A stretch of DNA of 35,337 nt from Rhodospirillaceae bacterium. GTDB lineage: Bacteria > Pseudomonadota > Alphaproteobacteria > Rhodospirillales > Rhodospirillaceae. Positions 8,867 to 18,046 of this stretch are shown one piece after another. The stretch lies in assembly GCA_029245025.1 (NCBI GenBank), contig JAQWQC010000018.1, positions 1-35,337 of the forward strand, read 5' to 3'. The first letter of the stretch is position 1; every line of letters starts with the position of its first letter. The position numbers were made by a program, and so were the translations under genes. The notes under the pieces were generated by a model. That model had not been told where the DNA came from and made no database searches. It was given only the letters and a program-made list of their open reading frames with translations.

Positions 8867-8891
8867 CACCCACATTCCCGGGAATGAGGTG
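8867..8891 (-). promoter_or_regulatory. Hairpin in the rpsD upstream region
   Basis: The 266-bp stretch 8781-9046 has no gene. It holds the perfect 14-bp palindrome CATTCCCGGGAATG (8873-8886), extended by CACC/GGTG arms (8867-8870 and 8888-8891) across a small internal loop. About 85 bases separate it from the rpsD ATG, a position where it could be the end of the upstream transcript or part of an rpsD leader. A 12-bp palindrome, TGACTTAAGTCA, lies at 9017-9028. Function is inferred from position only. Confidence 0.3.
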
Positions 8892-9046
8892 TGGGACTTA
8901 AGGGAAAAGGCCTGGGAAGTCAATCAGTTGCCTCGGCAGAGCCCACTGGATAAGGACAGGCTGCCACCCCCAAATCTGTCTTTTTTAACTGTCACCACAC
9001 ATTCTCTGGGCCAGATTGACTTAAGTCATGGCGAAGCACAGGCGGC

Positions 9047-9880
9047 TTAATCGATCATCTCTGGAGGCTTTCCCTTTTTCTTCCAGTCACTGCGCTCGTC
9101 AAACTCGTCACGGCGGCCATAGCGCAGTTCGGTAATCACACCGTGTAGGGTGCGAACTTCCTGTTCAGTCAGCGCAGCCCGTTGCAGCATGGCGCGAATA
9201 TTCAGCACCATGCTGGGGCGCTTTTCCTCCACATGCAGAAAGCCGCAGGTGTCGAGTTCGTATTCGAGGTGCTGAAAGAGAAGGTTGAGTTCATCTTTAT
9301 TGGCCGGCCGTGTAATGCCGTAGGGGATCGTCTCCGGTTCGCTGACCTGACTGGCCTGGTACCATTCGTAGGCAACAACCAGGACGGCCTGTGCCAAGTT
9401 TAGCGAGGAATAAGCCGGGTTGAGCGGCGCTTCAATAATCACGTCGGCTAAACCGATGTCATGATTCTTGAGACCTGACTTCTCGCGCCCAAACAGAATC
9501 CCAATCTTCGTACACGCCTCCGCCCGTGAGGCCAATTCTCCACCAGCATGACGCGGGGTCCATACCGTCTTAATCATATCGCGCGGCCGCGCCGTTGTTG
9601 CGGTTAGGAACTCAATATCCGCAACGGCATCTTCAGTACTCTCATATTCCTTCGCAGACTTGAGAACATCAGACGCGCCTGAGGATGCGGCAATGGCCTT
9701 TGGCGACAACCAATCCTGCTTCGGTTTAACCAAACGCATATCCGTCAGGCCGCAATTATACATGGCTCGAGCTGATGTCCCGATGTTTTCTGCCAATTGC
9801 GGTTCAACCAAAATAATCGCCGGACCAGCTCCACCTCCAAGAGGTTTTACGGACTTTTTGGTCGTGTCAGTGCCGGACAT
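9047..9880 (-). CDS. trmJ: tRNA 2'-O-ribose methyltransferase, TrmJ family
   Basis: A 277-residue SPOUT-superfamily methyltransferase of the TrmJ/TrmH group. TrmJ methylates the ribose of C32/U32 in the tRNA anticodon loop using SAM. The N-terminal RNA-contact segment PQLAENIGTSARAMYNCG (about residues 27-44) is followed by MRLVKPKQDW. The knot motifs are GILFGREKSGL (motif 2) and a motif-3 segment ending in SSLNLAQAV. The C-terminal extension of about 100 residues fits TrmJ rather than TrmL. It starts six bases after the gltX stop, so it is probably the last gene of an aroG-nadE-gltX-trmJ transcript. The C-terminus is basic. Family sure; the exact target nucleotide is inferred. Confidence 0.88.
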   Translation of the reverse strand: MSGTDTTKKSVKPLGGGAGPAIILVEPQLAENIGTSARAMYNCGLTDMRLVKPKQDWLSPKAIAASSGASDVLKSAKEYESTEDAVADIEFLTATTARPRDMIKTVWTPRHAGGELASRAEACTKIGILFGREKSGLKNHDIGLADVIIEAPLNPAYSSLNLAQAVLVVAYEWYQASQVSEPETIPYGITRPANKDELNLLFQHLEYELDTCGFLHVEEKRPSMVLNIRAMLQRAALTEQEVRTLHGVITELRYGRRDEFDERSDWKKKGKPPEMID

Positions 9881-9886
9881 CGTGGC

Positions 9887-11245
9887 TTAGGCCGTTTCGC
9901 CCTGGATGCGTTTCAGCACGCGTTCCCGTCCAATCAACGGCAGAAGAAGTTTGAGTTCGGGCCCATGACCCAAACCGGTCAAGGCCATGCGCAAGGGCAA
10001 GAAGAGTCCCTTGCCTTTTCGTCCTGTTGCTTTTTTTAGATCTCCAGTCCATTGGCCCCAAGTCTCTTCAGACCAGTCACCCTCGGGGAGATGGGAGGCC
10101 GCCTCTGCCATGAAATCAGTGTCTTCAATAGACGGCGCCAATGCCGAGAAACAGACCCCCCACCAGCCACTGGCGTCGTCGAATTTTTTTAGGTTGCCGC
10201 GGACGGCCTGCCAAAACGCTTCGCCGTGGGTTGTTAGCGCGCCATCCTCGTTCACTAGGGCCGCCAAACGCGGGGCGGCTTCGTCATAAGACATTTGATG
10301 CAGCACTTTGGCATTGAGGAACTCGAGGTCGTGAGCATCAAACTTAGCAGTCGCCCGGCTATACCGGCTGATATCAAAGTCTGCAATCATCGCAGGAAGA
10401 TCGGTGTAAACATCAATCGCCTCTGAGCTGCCCAACCGGGCTAACATACTCGAAACGGACAACGGCTCGAGATGTTGATCTCTTAAGTCCGCCAACCCAA
10501 GAGAGCCAGCGCGCTTGGATAAGCCTTCTCCAGCTGAGCCAGCGATCAACGGCACATGGCCATAAATAACACGAGCCCCCGGCGAGACGGCATCCATCAT
10601 CTCAAGCTGGACCGCGCCGTTGGTTACATGGTCTTCGCCACGAAGAATGTGAGTGACACCATGGTCGATATCATCAACAACTGATGGTAGCAGATACAAA
10701 AACGAGCCATCTTCACGGATCACCACCGGGTCACTGACATTGCCTGTGTTGTAATTGCAATCGCCTCTCACGAGATCAGACCAGATGACGTCTGACTGGC
10801 TGAGTTTAAAGCGCCAGTGGGGTTTGCGACCATCAGCTCCGTGCGCGGCGCGTTCGTCATCAGTTAAGGACAGGGCGGCGCGATCATAGACCGGCGGTTT
10901 GTGCTGGGCCCGGAGGCGCTTGCGTTTGAATTCAAGCTCGTCGGCTGTTTCGTAACAGGCGTATAAGCGCCCAGTCTCTTTCAACGTATCTGCCACCGCA
11001 TTGTAACGGTTAAGTCGGGCGGACTGACGTTCTTCTCGGTCCCAGGTGACGCCCAACCAACTCAAGTCAGCACGAATACCTTCTACGTACTCTTCTTTGC
11101 TCCGTTCGGCATCCGTGTCATCAAATCGGAGAATGAATTCACCGTCATTGGCCCGCGCAAACAGCCAGTTGATGAGTGCAGTGCGGGCGTTGCCGACGTG
11201 AAGGTGACCGGTGGGACTAGGAGCAAAACGAATAACAGGGCTCAT
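9887..11245 (-). CDS. gltX: Glutamate--tRNA ligase (short GltX-type paralogue)
   Basis: A 452-residue class I glutamyl-tRNA synthetase. RFAPSPTGHLHVGNARTAL contains the HIGH-type motif at residues 14-17, LRFDDTDAERS follows, and the KMSKS-type motif is GLSKRAGS at about 241-248. The C-terminal anticodon-binding part is shorter than in the canonical enzyme (about 470-490 residues). Alphaproteobacteria commonly carry two GltX copies, and this shorter form resembles the second one. One of the two charges tRNA-Gln for amidation by GatCAB, but which one does so here cannot be told. Its ATG overlaps the nadE stop in an ATGA, so translation is probably coupled to nadE. trmJ follows six bases after its stop. 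Confidence 0.93.
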   Translation of the reverse strand: MSPVIRFAPSPTGHLHVGNARTALINWLFARANDGEFILRFDDTDAERSKEEYVEGIRADLSWLGVTWDREERQSARLNRYNAVADTLKETGRLYACYETADELEFKRKRLRAQHKPPVYDRAALSLTDDERAAHGADGRKPHWRFKLSQSDVIWSDLVRGDCNYNTGNVSDPVVIREDGSFLYLLPSVVDDIDHGVTHILRGEDHVTNGAVQLEMMDAVSPGARVIYGHVPLIAGSAGEGLSKRAGSLGLADLRDQHLEPLSVSSMLARLGSSEAIDVYTDLPAMIADFDISRYSRATAKFDAHDLEFLNAKVLHQMSYDEAAPRLAALVNEDGALTTHGEAFWQAVRGNLKKFDDASGWWGVCFSALAPSIEDTDFMAEAASHLPEGDWSEETWGQWTGDLKKATGRKGKGLFLPLRMALTGLGHGPELKLLLPLIGRERVLKRIQGETA

Positions 11246-12921
11246 GGTGAATTTCTTTTCGGAACATCGCCATCAAAGGCGTTGGTGATGGGGTAACGGT
11301 GGTCCCGCCCAAAAGCGAGATGACTGATCTTAACACCGGGCGAAGCCTGGCGCCGCTTATACTCGGCGATACGCAACAAACGGTGAATGCGGCGCACGGT
11401 GTCTGCGTCATAACCATCCGCAATAACCTCAGACACACTGCGCGTGTTCTCTATCAATCCTTTGAGAATGGCGTCGAGTTCAGCATAAGGGGGCAGTGAG
11501 TCTTCGTCCTTCTGATCCGGCCGAAGTTCTGCCGTTGGTGGCTTGGTTATAATACGCTCCGGCATTACTGCGCCGGGCGACCCTAACGCCCCCTCTGGTA
11601 CATGCGTGTTCCGCCATTCACTCAATGCGGTCACGGTGGTCTTATATACGTCCTTAAGCACGTTATAGCCGCCGCACATATCGCCGTAGAGCGTTGCATA
11701 ACCGACGCTAACCTCCGACTTGTTGCCGGTCGACAACACCATATGGCCGAACTTGTTGGACAGCGCCATCAGCGTGAGACCACGAATACGGGACTGGATG
11801 TTCTCTTCCGTCGTATCGGGAGCGGTCTCAGAAAAATGAGTTTCCAACATGCCATCGAATGCGGTCATCGCCTCGCCGATTCCGATAGCGTTAAGTTTAA
11901 CGTTCAAGTTTACAGCCAAAGCGCTAGCATCATCCATACTGTCTTGGGACGTGTAGGGTGATGGCATCATAACGCAGTGGACTTTATCCGGGCCGAGGGC
12001 ATCAACAGCCACGACGGCGCTGAGCGCGCTATCAATACCACCGGACAATCCCAAGACGACACCGGGGAACCCGTTCTTACTCACGTAGTCACGTAAGCTA
12101 ATAACCATAGCCTGATAGATATTCTCTAACCTGTCGAGTTCTGGCGTCACAAAGCCTGGCGTGCATGACCACGTGCCGTCCGACTGGATCCACGTCGTAA
12201 GAACCAAATCAGTTTTCCACCACGGCGCTTGAACGGCCAAGGACCGGTCGGCGTTGAGAACAAAGGAGCCTCCGTCAAACGCAAGGTCATCCTGACCGCC
12301 GACTTGATTCACATAAATCAATGGCAATCCGGTCTCTGACACCCGCGCAACAGCGTGGCTGGTGCGAACATCATCTTTGTCGAGTTCAAAAGGCGAACCA
12401 TTAATGACGACGATCATCTCCGCGCCGGTTTCGGAGACAGTCTCAGCGACATCATCAAACCACATGTCTTCACAGACAAGGACACCCAGGCGCACACCAC
12501 GGACAACCGCAGGCCCTGATGGTGGGCCGGGCGCGAAGATACGCTTTTCGTCAAAGACACCATAATTTGGAAGATGGTGCTTGAGCCGCACGCCCTGGAT
12601 CTCACCGGCGTCCATGACCAATGCCGCGTTGAAGCACACACCATTAACCCGCCAGGGTGCTCCGATGATAAGTGCTGGACCTCCATCGCCCGTTTCTGCT
12701 GCAAGGTCGTTGGCCGCCGCTTCGATGGCATCTAGAAAAGAAGAACGCAGTACCAAATCTTCAGGCGGATAACCACTGAGATTGAGCTCCGAAAAGACCA
12801 CCAGGTCGGCGCCCTGTGCTTTGGCGTCCGCGCGGGCTTGTCGTATCAGATCAGCGTTCTCCGCTACAGCACCGACCGTTGGATTGGTCTGCGCTAAGGC
12901 GATGGTAAGTCTGTCAGACAT
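11242..12921 (-). CDS. nadE: Glutamine-dependent NAD+ synthetase
   Basis: A 559-residue two-domain enzyme making NAD+ from deamido-NAD+, ATP and glutamine. Residues about 1-260 are the nitrilase-type glutaminase: Glu in VVFSELNLSGYPP, Lys in RLKHHLPNYG and Cys in LGVLVCEDMW. The C-terminal half is the synthetase with the PP-loop GLSGGIDSAL, then LSTGNKSE and GDMCGGYNVLKDVYK. Length is normal. The ATG at 12921 is chosen because the protein then begins SDRLTIALAQ as in relatives; an in-frame GTG at 12933 sits only two bases from a purine-rich site and is less likely. The gene follows aroG by about 46 bp and overlaps gltX by 4 bp. Confidence 0.95.
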   Translation of the reverse strand: MSDRLTIALAQTNPTVGAVAENADLIRQARADAKAQGADLVVFSELNLSGYPPEDLVLRSSFLDAIEAAANDLAAETGDGGPALIIGAPWRVNGVCFNAALVMDAGEIQGVRLKHHLPNYGVFDEKRIFAPGPPSGPAVVRGVRLGVLVCEDMWFDDVAETVSETGAEMIVVINGSPFELDKDDVRTSHAVARVSETGLPLIYVNQVGGQDDLAFDGGSFVLNADRSLAVQAPWWKTDLVLTTWIQSDGTWSCTPGFVTPELDRLENIYQAMVISLRDYVSKNGFPGVVLGLSGGIDSALSAVVAVDALGPDKVHCVMMPSPYTSQDSMDDASALAVNLNVKLNAIGIGEAMTAFDGMLETHFSETAPDTTEENIQSRIRGLTLMALSNKFGHMVLSTGNKSEVSVGYATLYGDMCGGYNVLKDVYKTTVTALSEWRNTHVPEGALGSPGAVMPERIITKPPTAELRPDQKDEDSLPPYAELDAILKGLIENTRSVSEVIADGYDADTVRRIHRLLRIAEYKRRQASPGVKISHLAFGRDHRYPITNAFDGDVPKRNSP

Positions 12922-12967
12922 CGTTAACCGCACCTTCTCCCGTCGGGGTTCGGCAAAGACCTACCGC

Positions 12968-14347
12968 TTAAGAGGCGATCGCGTTTGCCGCAGACGCCTG
13001 ACGATCTTGCTTTAGCATTTCGGCCATCAAGAACGCCAGCTCCAACGCCTGGCTGGCGTTAAGACGCGGATCACAGTGGGTGTGATAGCGGTCTCCAAGA
13101 CTAGCCTCAGTAATCGCTTGTGCTCCACCAACGCATTCTGTGACGTCTTGGCCGGTCATCTCGAAGTGAACACCGCCAGCATGGGTACCTTCACTGCGAT
13201 GGACATCGAAGAAGCTCCGCACTTCACCCAGGACATTGTCGAAATGTCGTGTCTTGTAACCACTTGAGCTTTTTTCTGTGTTGGCATGCATCGGATCACA
13301 CGACCATACCACCGTCTTACCTTCGCGTTCGACAGTCTGAATTAACTTCGGCAAATGGTCTTGCAGCTTCTCTGCCCCCATCCGGGTGATGATGGTAATT
13401 CGCCCTGCTTCATTTTGGGGGTTCAACGTATCAATCATCCGCAAGACATCGTCAGGGTCGACCGTCGGCCCCGCTTTGAAGCCTATCGGATTATCAACCC
13501 CGCGTAAGAATTCGACATGAGCGTGGTCTAGTTGGCGTGTGCGCTCACCAATCCACAAGAAGTGGGCGGCACAAGCGTACCAACGGCCGGTCGTCGAATC
13601 CATGCGGGTCAAAGCTTCTTCGTAATTGAGAAGCAGTGACTCATGCGACGTATAGAAGTCGGTCTCGCGCATACTTGGCACGGCTTGGCTATTGATGCCG
13701 CACGCCTCCATGAACGCCAGTGCCTCCTGGATGCGATCAGCGAGGTCTTGGTACCGCTCGCCCTGAGCGCTATCGGCAACAAATCCCAGAGTCCATTGGT
13801 GCACCTTGTGCAAATCGGCATAGCCGCCCTGTGAAAACGCGCGCAAAAGGTTCAGCGTCGCAGCTGACTGATTGTACGCCTGCACCAAACGCTCGGGATC
13901 TGGCTCACGCTGCTCCGCCGTGAAATCCATGCCATTGACCATGTCACCGCGATACGACGGCAATTCGACACCGTCGACGTTTTCGGTATTCGATGATCGT
14001 GGCTTTGCGAATTGTCCAGCCATACGCCCGAGTTTGACGATGGGCACACCGGCACCAAATGTCAGAACAACAGCCATCTGCAATAACACCCGGAAGGTGT
14101 CGCGGATATTGTCAGGATGAAACTCAGCAAAACTCTCGGCGCAATCGCCGCCTTGTAGAAGAAAACCACGGCCTTGAGCAACATCGCCAAGCGAACGCTT
14201 CAGCGAACGAGCTTCACCAGCGAAAACCAATGGTGGAAACGTGCTGAGACGTTGCTCAACAGCTTTTAACGCAGCCGGATTGGTGTAATCGGGAACTTGC
14301 ACGATTGGTTTGACGCGCCAACTTTCGCGCGTCCATGCGGTTGTCAT
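12968..14347 (-). CDS. aroG: Class II 3-deoxy-7-phosphoheptulonate (DAHP) synthase
   Basis: Condenses phosphoenolpyruvate and erythrose 4-phosphate, the first step of the shikimate pathway. This 459-residue protein is the plant-like class II (AroA-II) type, unrelated at sequence level to E. coli AroF/G/H. Marks are the metal-ligand Cys in [11 protein letters not shown] (about residue 88), [23 protein letters not shown], the [11 protein letters not shown] segment, [17 protein letters not shown] and [14 protein letters not shown]. It starts the aroG-nadE-gltX-trmJ gene run. The 206 bp before it (14348-14553) hold no gene I can support and probably its promoter. The symbol is used loosely, as class II enzymes are named inconsistently. 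Confidence 0.95.
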   Translation of the reverse strand: MTTAWTRESWRVKPIVQVPDYTNPAALKAVEQRLSTFPPLVFAGEARSLKRSLGDVAQGRGFLLQGGDCAESFAEFHPDNIRDTFRVLLQMAVVLTFGAGVPIVKLGRMAGQFAKPRSSNTENVDGVELPSYRGDMVNGMDFTAEQREPDPERLVQAYNQSAATLNLLRAFSQGGYADLHKVHQWTLGFVADSAQGERYQDLADRIQEALAFMEACGINSQAVPSMRETDFYTSHESLLLNYEEALTRMDSTTGRWYACAAHFLWIGERTRQLDHAHVEFLRGVDNPIGFKAGPTVDPDDVLRMIDTLNPQNEAGRITIITRMGAEKLQDHLPKLIQTVEREGKTVVWSCDPMHANTEKSSSGYKTRHFDNVLGEVRSFFDVHRSEGTHAGGVHFEMTGQDVTECVGGAQAITEASLGDRYHTHCDPRLNASQALELAFLMAEMLKQDRQASAANAIAS

Positions 14348-14553
14348 GGGAACCTCAATATCCTGTGGTCTAGAACGGATGCTGCGATATAGAGGCTTAG
14401 GCGCTGGATTTCCAGGGTTTTCAGGGAATTAGAGGTGTTGTGGCTTTTTGCATGAAAGCGTGCAGCATCGCCCTAAGAGCCCTGGAACCGTGTTGGACGC
14501 AGGCCCTTAGGCCATTGTATTTATTGAATTAAGTTAAAGATGCGTGGTCGAAT

Positions 14554-15921
14554 TTAGACGTCTGCGGAGTCTGGCACCGCATCGCGCATAGTCACGAACT
14601 CTTCTGCCGCGGTTGGGTGAATACCGATCGTGGCGTCAAATTGTGCCTTGGTGGCTCCGCATGTCAGAGCAACGGCCAGTCCCTGAATAATCTCCGGCGA
14701 GTCATCTCCGACCATATGGCAGCCAAGCACCTTATCCGTGTCTTTATCGACAATTATTTTCATCATAATTCGTTCGTCCCGATCGGACAGTGTATGTTTC
14801 ATCGCCTTAAACCGAGACAGGTATATTTTTACGGAGTGGTCTTTGCGCGCCTGTTCTTCTGTCATTCCCACCGTACCAACAGTGGGCTGCGTGAATACCG
14901 CTGAAGCGATGTTAGTGTAATCCAACGTCATTGGGCTATTGTTGAAAAACGATTCCGCGAACACACGCCCCTCGTTGATTGCGACAGGGGTAAGGTTAAC
15001 TCGGTCCGTGACATCACCAACAGCGAATATATTCTCGACATTGGATCGATTCCACTCGTCGACAACGATTGCGCCTTTCTTGTTTAAAACAACTCCAGCC
15101 TCTTCCAACCCAATCCCTTTTGTATTTGGGTTCCGACCGGTTGCGTACATAACTTGATCGACGACCATCTCTTTGCCGTTATCAACCATGACTGAAAGCT
15201 GCCCGTCGTCGCATTTATCGATGGACCGAACCACGCAATCTGGATGAATGACGATACCCTTCTTATCCAGCTCTTGGGTAACGGTGCGACAAACATCGTG
15301 ATCAAAACCACGGAGAATAGAGCCAGATCGAATCAGCACATCAACCTTAGATCCGAGCGCCCTAAAAATACCGGCGAACTCGAGTGCGATATAGCCACCG
15401 CCAACAATAATAATGTGATCAGGCCGTTCTTTGAGATCGAGCGCCTCGTTAGAAGTAATTACATATTCCCGGCCGGGAATATTAGGAATGAAGGGCCAGC
15501 CGCCGACACCAATAAGAATTTTATCAGCTGTGTATGACGTGCCGCCCACCTCAACTGTGTGAGGATCAGAAAGAACACCACGTCCCTCCAGCAAAAAGAC
15601 GCCCACATCCTTGAACATGCGATGATAAACCTGTTCGAGACGGTTCAGTTCTTTGTCCTTAGCGGCGACCAAGGCACCCCAATCGTGACTAACATCGCCC
15701 ACAGTCCAACCGAACCCAACCGCGTCTTCAAAATGACTCGCATAATGGGCACCGTAGACCAGAAGTTTCTTAGGAACACAGCCCCGCATGACACAGGTTC
15801 CGCCGACACGGCTCTCCTCTACGGTAGCAACTTTGCCACCATAGCTGGCCGCAAGCCGACTGGCGCGAACACCGCCGGAGCCCGCCCCGATGGTGATCAG
15901 GTCGTAATCAAAATTTGTCAT
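14554..15921 (-). CDS. gor: Glutathione-disulfide reductase
   Basis: A 455-residue flavoprotein disulfide reductase regenerating GSH from GSSG with NADPH in the cytoplasm. The N-terminal FAD motif is ITIGAGSGGVRASR, and the redox disulfide lies in GGTCVMRGCVPKKL. The NAD(P) motif IIVGGGYIALEFAGIF is followed by an Arg in LIRSGS, which favours NADPH. The second FAD motif is NIFAVGDVTDRVNLTPVA, and the active-site His-Glu pair is in IGIHPTAAEEFVTMR. The combination fits glutathione reductase better than lipoamide or mercuric reductase. It stands apart from aroG by 206 bp. The upstream 272 bp (15922-16193), shared with the divergent lectin gene, are AT-rich and mark a change in base composition. 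Confidence 0.93.
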   Translation of the reverse strand: MTNFDYDLITIGAGSGGVRASRLAASYGGKVATVEESRVGGTCVMRGCVPKKLLVYGAHYASHFEDAVGFGWTVGDVSHDWGALVAAKDKELNRLEQVYHRMFKDVGVFLLEGRGVLSDPHTVEVGGTSYTADKILIGVGGWPFIPNIPGREYVITSNEALDLKERPDHIIIVGGGYIALEFAGIFRALGSKVDVLIRSGSILRGFDHDVCRTVTQELDKKGIVIHPDCVVRSIDKCDDGQLSVMVDNGKEMVVDQVMYATGRNPNTKGIGLEEAGVVLNKKGAIVVDEWNRSNVENIFAVGDVTDRVNLTPVAINEGRVFAESFFNNSPMTLDYTNIASAVFTQPTVGTVGMTEEQARKDHSVKIYLSRFKAMKHTLSDRDERIMMKIIVDKDTDKVLGCHMVGDDSPEIIQGLAVALTCGATKAQFDATIGIHPTAAEEFVTMRDAVPDSADV

Positions 15922-16193
15922 GCGGAGTATATATCTCTGTGATTTGTTTAATGTGTCGAAAAGATTAAGTGTCTCGCAGTAAATTTTGTACGTTATAAAT
16001 TTGTGGCTTTAAAGTTAGCTGTGTTTGCCCACCCTCGAACGGGGAATTCTATTTCATTATTTCTCAGTTCAAGCTGAAGTTATTGCTATTAAAAGTATAC
16101 ATAACTAACGTTGAGTGTTAACAGATCAGTCATTCATCCCAGTGTAATTTTTATTGGATTAGCCCTCATAAAGGTTGGGTTTAGCAGAAGTAA

Positions 16194-17504
16194 ATGATCA
16201 AAGTATCTCTGACGTCGCTCAGACCAATCTCTCTAGTTTTCTTAATTTTTTTGCTCCCCAGCCCATCGATGGGACAGACAAGAAACTTAGAAACCGTATA
16301 CAATTTTAAACGCTACGAGCTAGTTCTTAGTAACGTGTCCTGGGAGCAAGCAAGAAGCGCCGCACAAGCAGCTGGTGGGGACTTACTTGTTATCAGTTCA
16401 GAAGGCGAGAACACCCACATAGCTAATTGGTTGCAAACACAATTATCATTTATCCGTGGCGCCACATCAGGTGTATCAGATGGTGGAGGCGCTATTTATG
16501 TGTGGCTCGGCGCGTCAGATACCGGCCAAGAAGGGACCTGGACGTGGGTGAACGATGTCCAGTTCTATAGCGGCGATGGCCAAACTGGATCGCCTATTTC
16601 TGGTCGATACAACAATTGGGGAAGCGGCCCACTAGGCAGTGAGCCAGATAACTTCGGTTCTGGTGGTCAGGATTATGCTGCAATAGGCCTTGAAGCATGG
16701 CCGACTGGAAGAGCAGCAGGCCAAGGAATAGGTGAAGCCGGAGAGTGGAACGATATTTCGGGGAATTCAACAACCGTATACGTAATTGAATACCCAAGAG
16801 ATACCGCTAACGATGTTGTTATGGCTCCAATTTTTGCAGCTTCTTCTGGAATACAATCTTATCTTCGTTTTATTAATCCAACCGATACAGCTGGCGAGGT
16901 TGCAATACAGTTCTCAGACGCGAGCGGTAACATTCTTAGGGAAATATGTCGCGTTGGTGTTAGGCCAAATTACGCAGGACAACTCGGAATGGATTCACTT
17001 ACTGAGGCTTGTCAATTGGCAGAAAGCGACGCTGCTACTTTATCAATAAGTTATACGTCAGATTTCATTGGATATATTCAGCATGTTGTTTGGAACCCAA
17101 CAGGAGGATCCTTAACTAATTTTTCTGTCTGCAGTAAAGCTGCAGAGAGTAGAAATTATTTAACGAATGTTCATTCGTCAAAAATAACGACTTATCCCAG
17201 TCGAATTTCGATTACGAATACTTCTGACGTAGCCAAATCGTTCAAGCTAGATTTTACCGACTCTCAAGACCAGAGTTTATCTGTGGGAACATGGGAGTCA
17301 CCAGTTTTGGCAGCAAAGGCACATGGTCTGTACAAAATTCCTGATATTGAGACAGACCTTGGATACTCGCCGCCTGAGTCGGGAGGTTTTCATTACACCG
17401 TGCAATTTGACGCGTCATCAACTGGGGGCATTCTCGGTCATTTTGTAGATAATTTAGATGCCGGGGTCATCACAGAGTTCACAGCGCGTTGCGCCTCCCA
17501 ATAG
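16194..17504 (+). CDS. Secreted C-type-lectin-like protein with duplicated C-terminal module
   Basis: A 436-residue exported protein. Residues 1-27 are a Sec signal peptide (basic start, ISLVFLIFLLPSP, cleavage near SMG-QT). Residues about 35-200 look like a C-type lectin domain: SWEQARSAAQAAGGDL, the core VWLGASD (103-109), WTWVN, the Ca2+/sugar-site EPDN at 150-153, QDYAAI, WND at 185-187 and the final VIEY strand. Residues about 221-313 and 335-433 are similar to each other (for example YLRFINPTDTAG against RISITNTSDVAK, both ending in a strand plus Cys at 313 and 433) and are predicted beta-sandwich modules. Four Cys (252, 273, 313, 433) could form disulfides outside the cell. The coding sequence is much more AT-rich than gor. 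No partner gene, anchor or sorting signal is seen. A role in surface or glycan binding is inferred from the fold only. Confidence 0.75.
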   Translation: MIKVSLTSLRPISLVFLIFLLPSPSMGQTRNLETVYNFKRYELVLSNVSWEQARSAAQAAGGDLLVISSEGENTHIANWLQTQLSFIRGATSGVSDGGGAIYVWLGASDTGQEGTWTWVNDVQFYSGDGQTGSPISGRYNNWGSGPLGSEPDNFGSGGQDYAAIGLEAWPTGRAAGQGIGEAGEWNDISGNSTTVYVIEYPRDTANDVVMAPIFAASSGIQSYLRFINPTDTAGEVAIQFSDASGNILREICRVGVRPNYAGQLGMDSLTEACQLAESDAATLSISYTSDFIGYIQHVVWNPTGGSLTNFSVCSKAAESRNYLTNVHSSKITTYPSRISITNTSDVAKSFKLDFTDSQDQSLSVGTWESPVLAAKAHGLYKIPDIETDLGYSPPESGGFHYTVQFDASSTGGILGHFVDNLDAGVITEFTARCASQ

Positions 17505-17563
17505 CTAAAGACGATACAATCTGAGTTTGCATCGTGCGCTAAATCTTCTCTAACTCATCTGTC

Positions 17564-17589
17564 ACTCATATTTCGTGTGAGAAATGAGT
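17564..17589 (+). terminator. Possible hairpin downstream of the lectin gene
   Basis: ACTCATATTTC (17564-17574) pairs with GAAATGAGT (17581-17589) with one bulged base, about 60 bp after the lectin stop. There is no strong T-run, so this is a weak candidate. I see no gene in the rest of 17505-17760. Confidence 0.3.
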
Positions 17590-17760
17590 TTGAAGAGAAT
17601 CATCTGTATTTAGGAGTAGCTAACTTCGTATGTGAGAAGTTGATTATTTTGAACTGAAACGCAGAATTTGATGTTGCAAAATATACAGTTAAAGCTACTC
17701 GACAGTACCAAATTAGATTTGAATAGTGATTTGATTGTACCCTTTAATTTCTAACTTTTT

Positions 17761-18030
17761 TCATCGCTTAGTATAATATTTTTTAGAAAATACATAGATA
17801 ACTATTAGCGCAGTTAAAATAACAAGCTGCATGTAATTTGTATCACAGATCCAAATCTCTGGGCCAAACGGACGAACACGGCATGCATGAAGGTTGAGAG
17901 TATTTATCAGTTCCCATAGACCTGAATTATTAGCGTCATAACCAGTATTGTTAAAACCTATCGCAATGATTAACGCATATAGAACGATTGCGACTAATAA
18001 GATCCTGTCAATTATTTTATATTTATCCAT
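17761..18030 (-). CDS. Small two-TM membrane protein, unrecognised
   Basis: An 89-residue protein with two clear membrane segments (about residues 9-26, IDRILLVAIVLYALIIAI, and 67-84, MQLVILTALIVIYVF). The roughly 40-residue loop between them has two Cys (HACRVRP and WICDTN) that could pair if the loop is periplasmic. The C-terminus is basic (KKYYTKR), suggesting both ends lie in the cytoplasm. I do not recognise a family. It is 16 bp downstream of the HNH fragment on the same strand, in the same AT-rich insert, so the two may have been acquired together. A real gene is likely from the ordered TM-loop-TM-basic-tail layout. Confidence 0.55.
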   Translation of the reverse strand: MDKYKIIDRILLVAIVLYALIIAIGFNNTGYDANNSGLWELINTLNLHACRVRPFGPEIWICDTNYMQLVILTALIVIYVFSKKYYTKR

Positions 18031-18046
18031 GAGACTTAGACTTTCT

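Noticed and set aside
9017-9028. 12-bp palindrome TGACTTAAGTCA as a regulator site
   Set aside because: Palindromes of this length are expected several times by chance in 35 kb; no conserved partner site seen.
12922-12933. GTG start four codons upstream of the chosen nadE ATG
   Set aside because: The purine-rich site lies only two bases from it; the ATG at 12921 gives the family-typical N-terminus.
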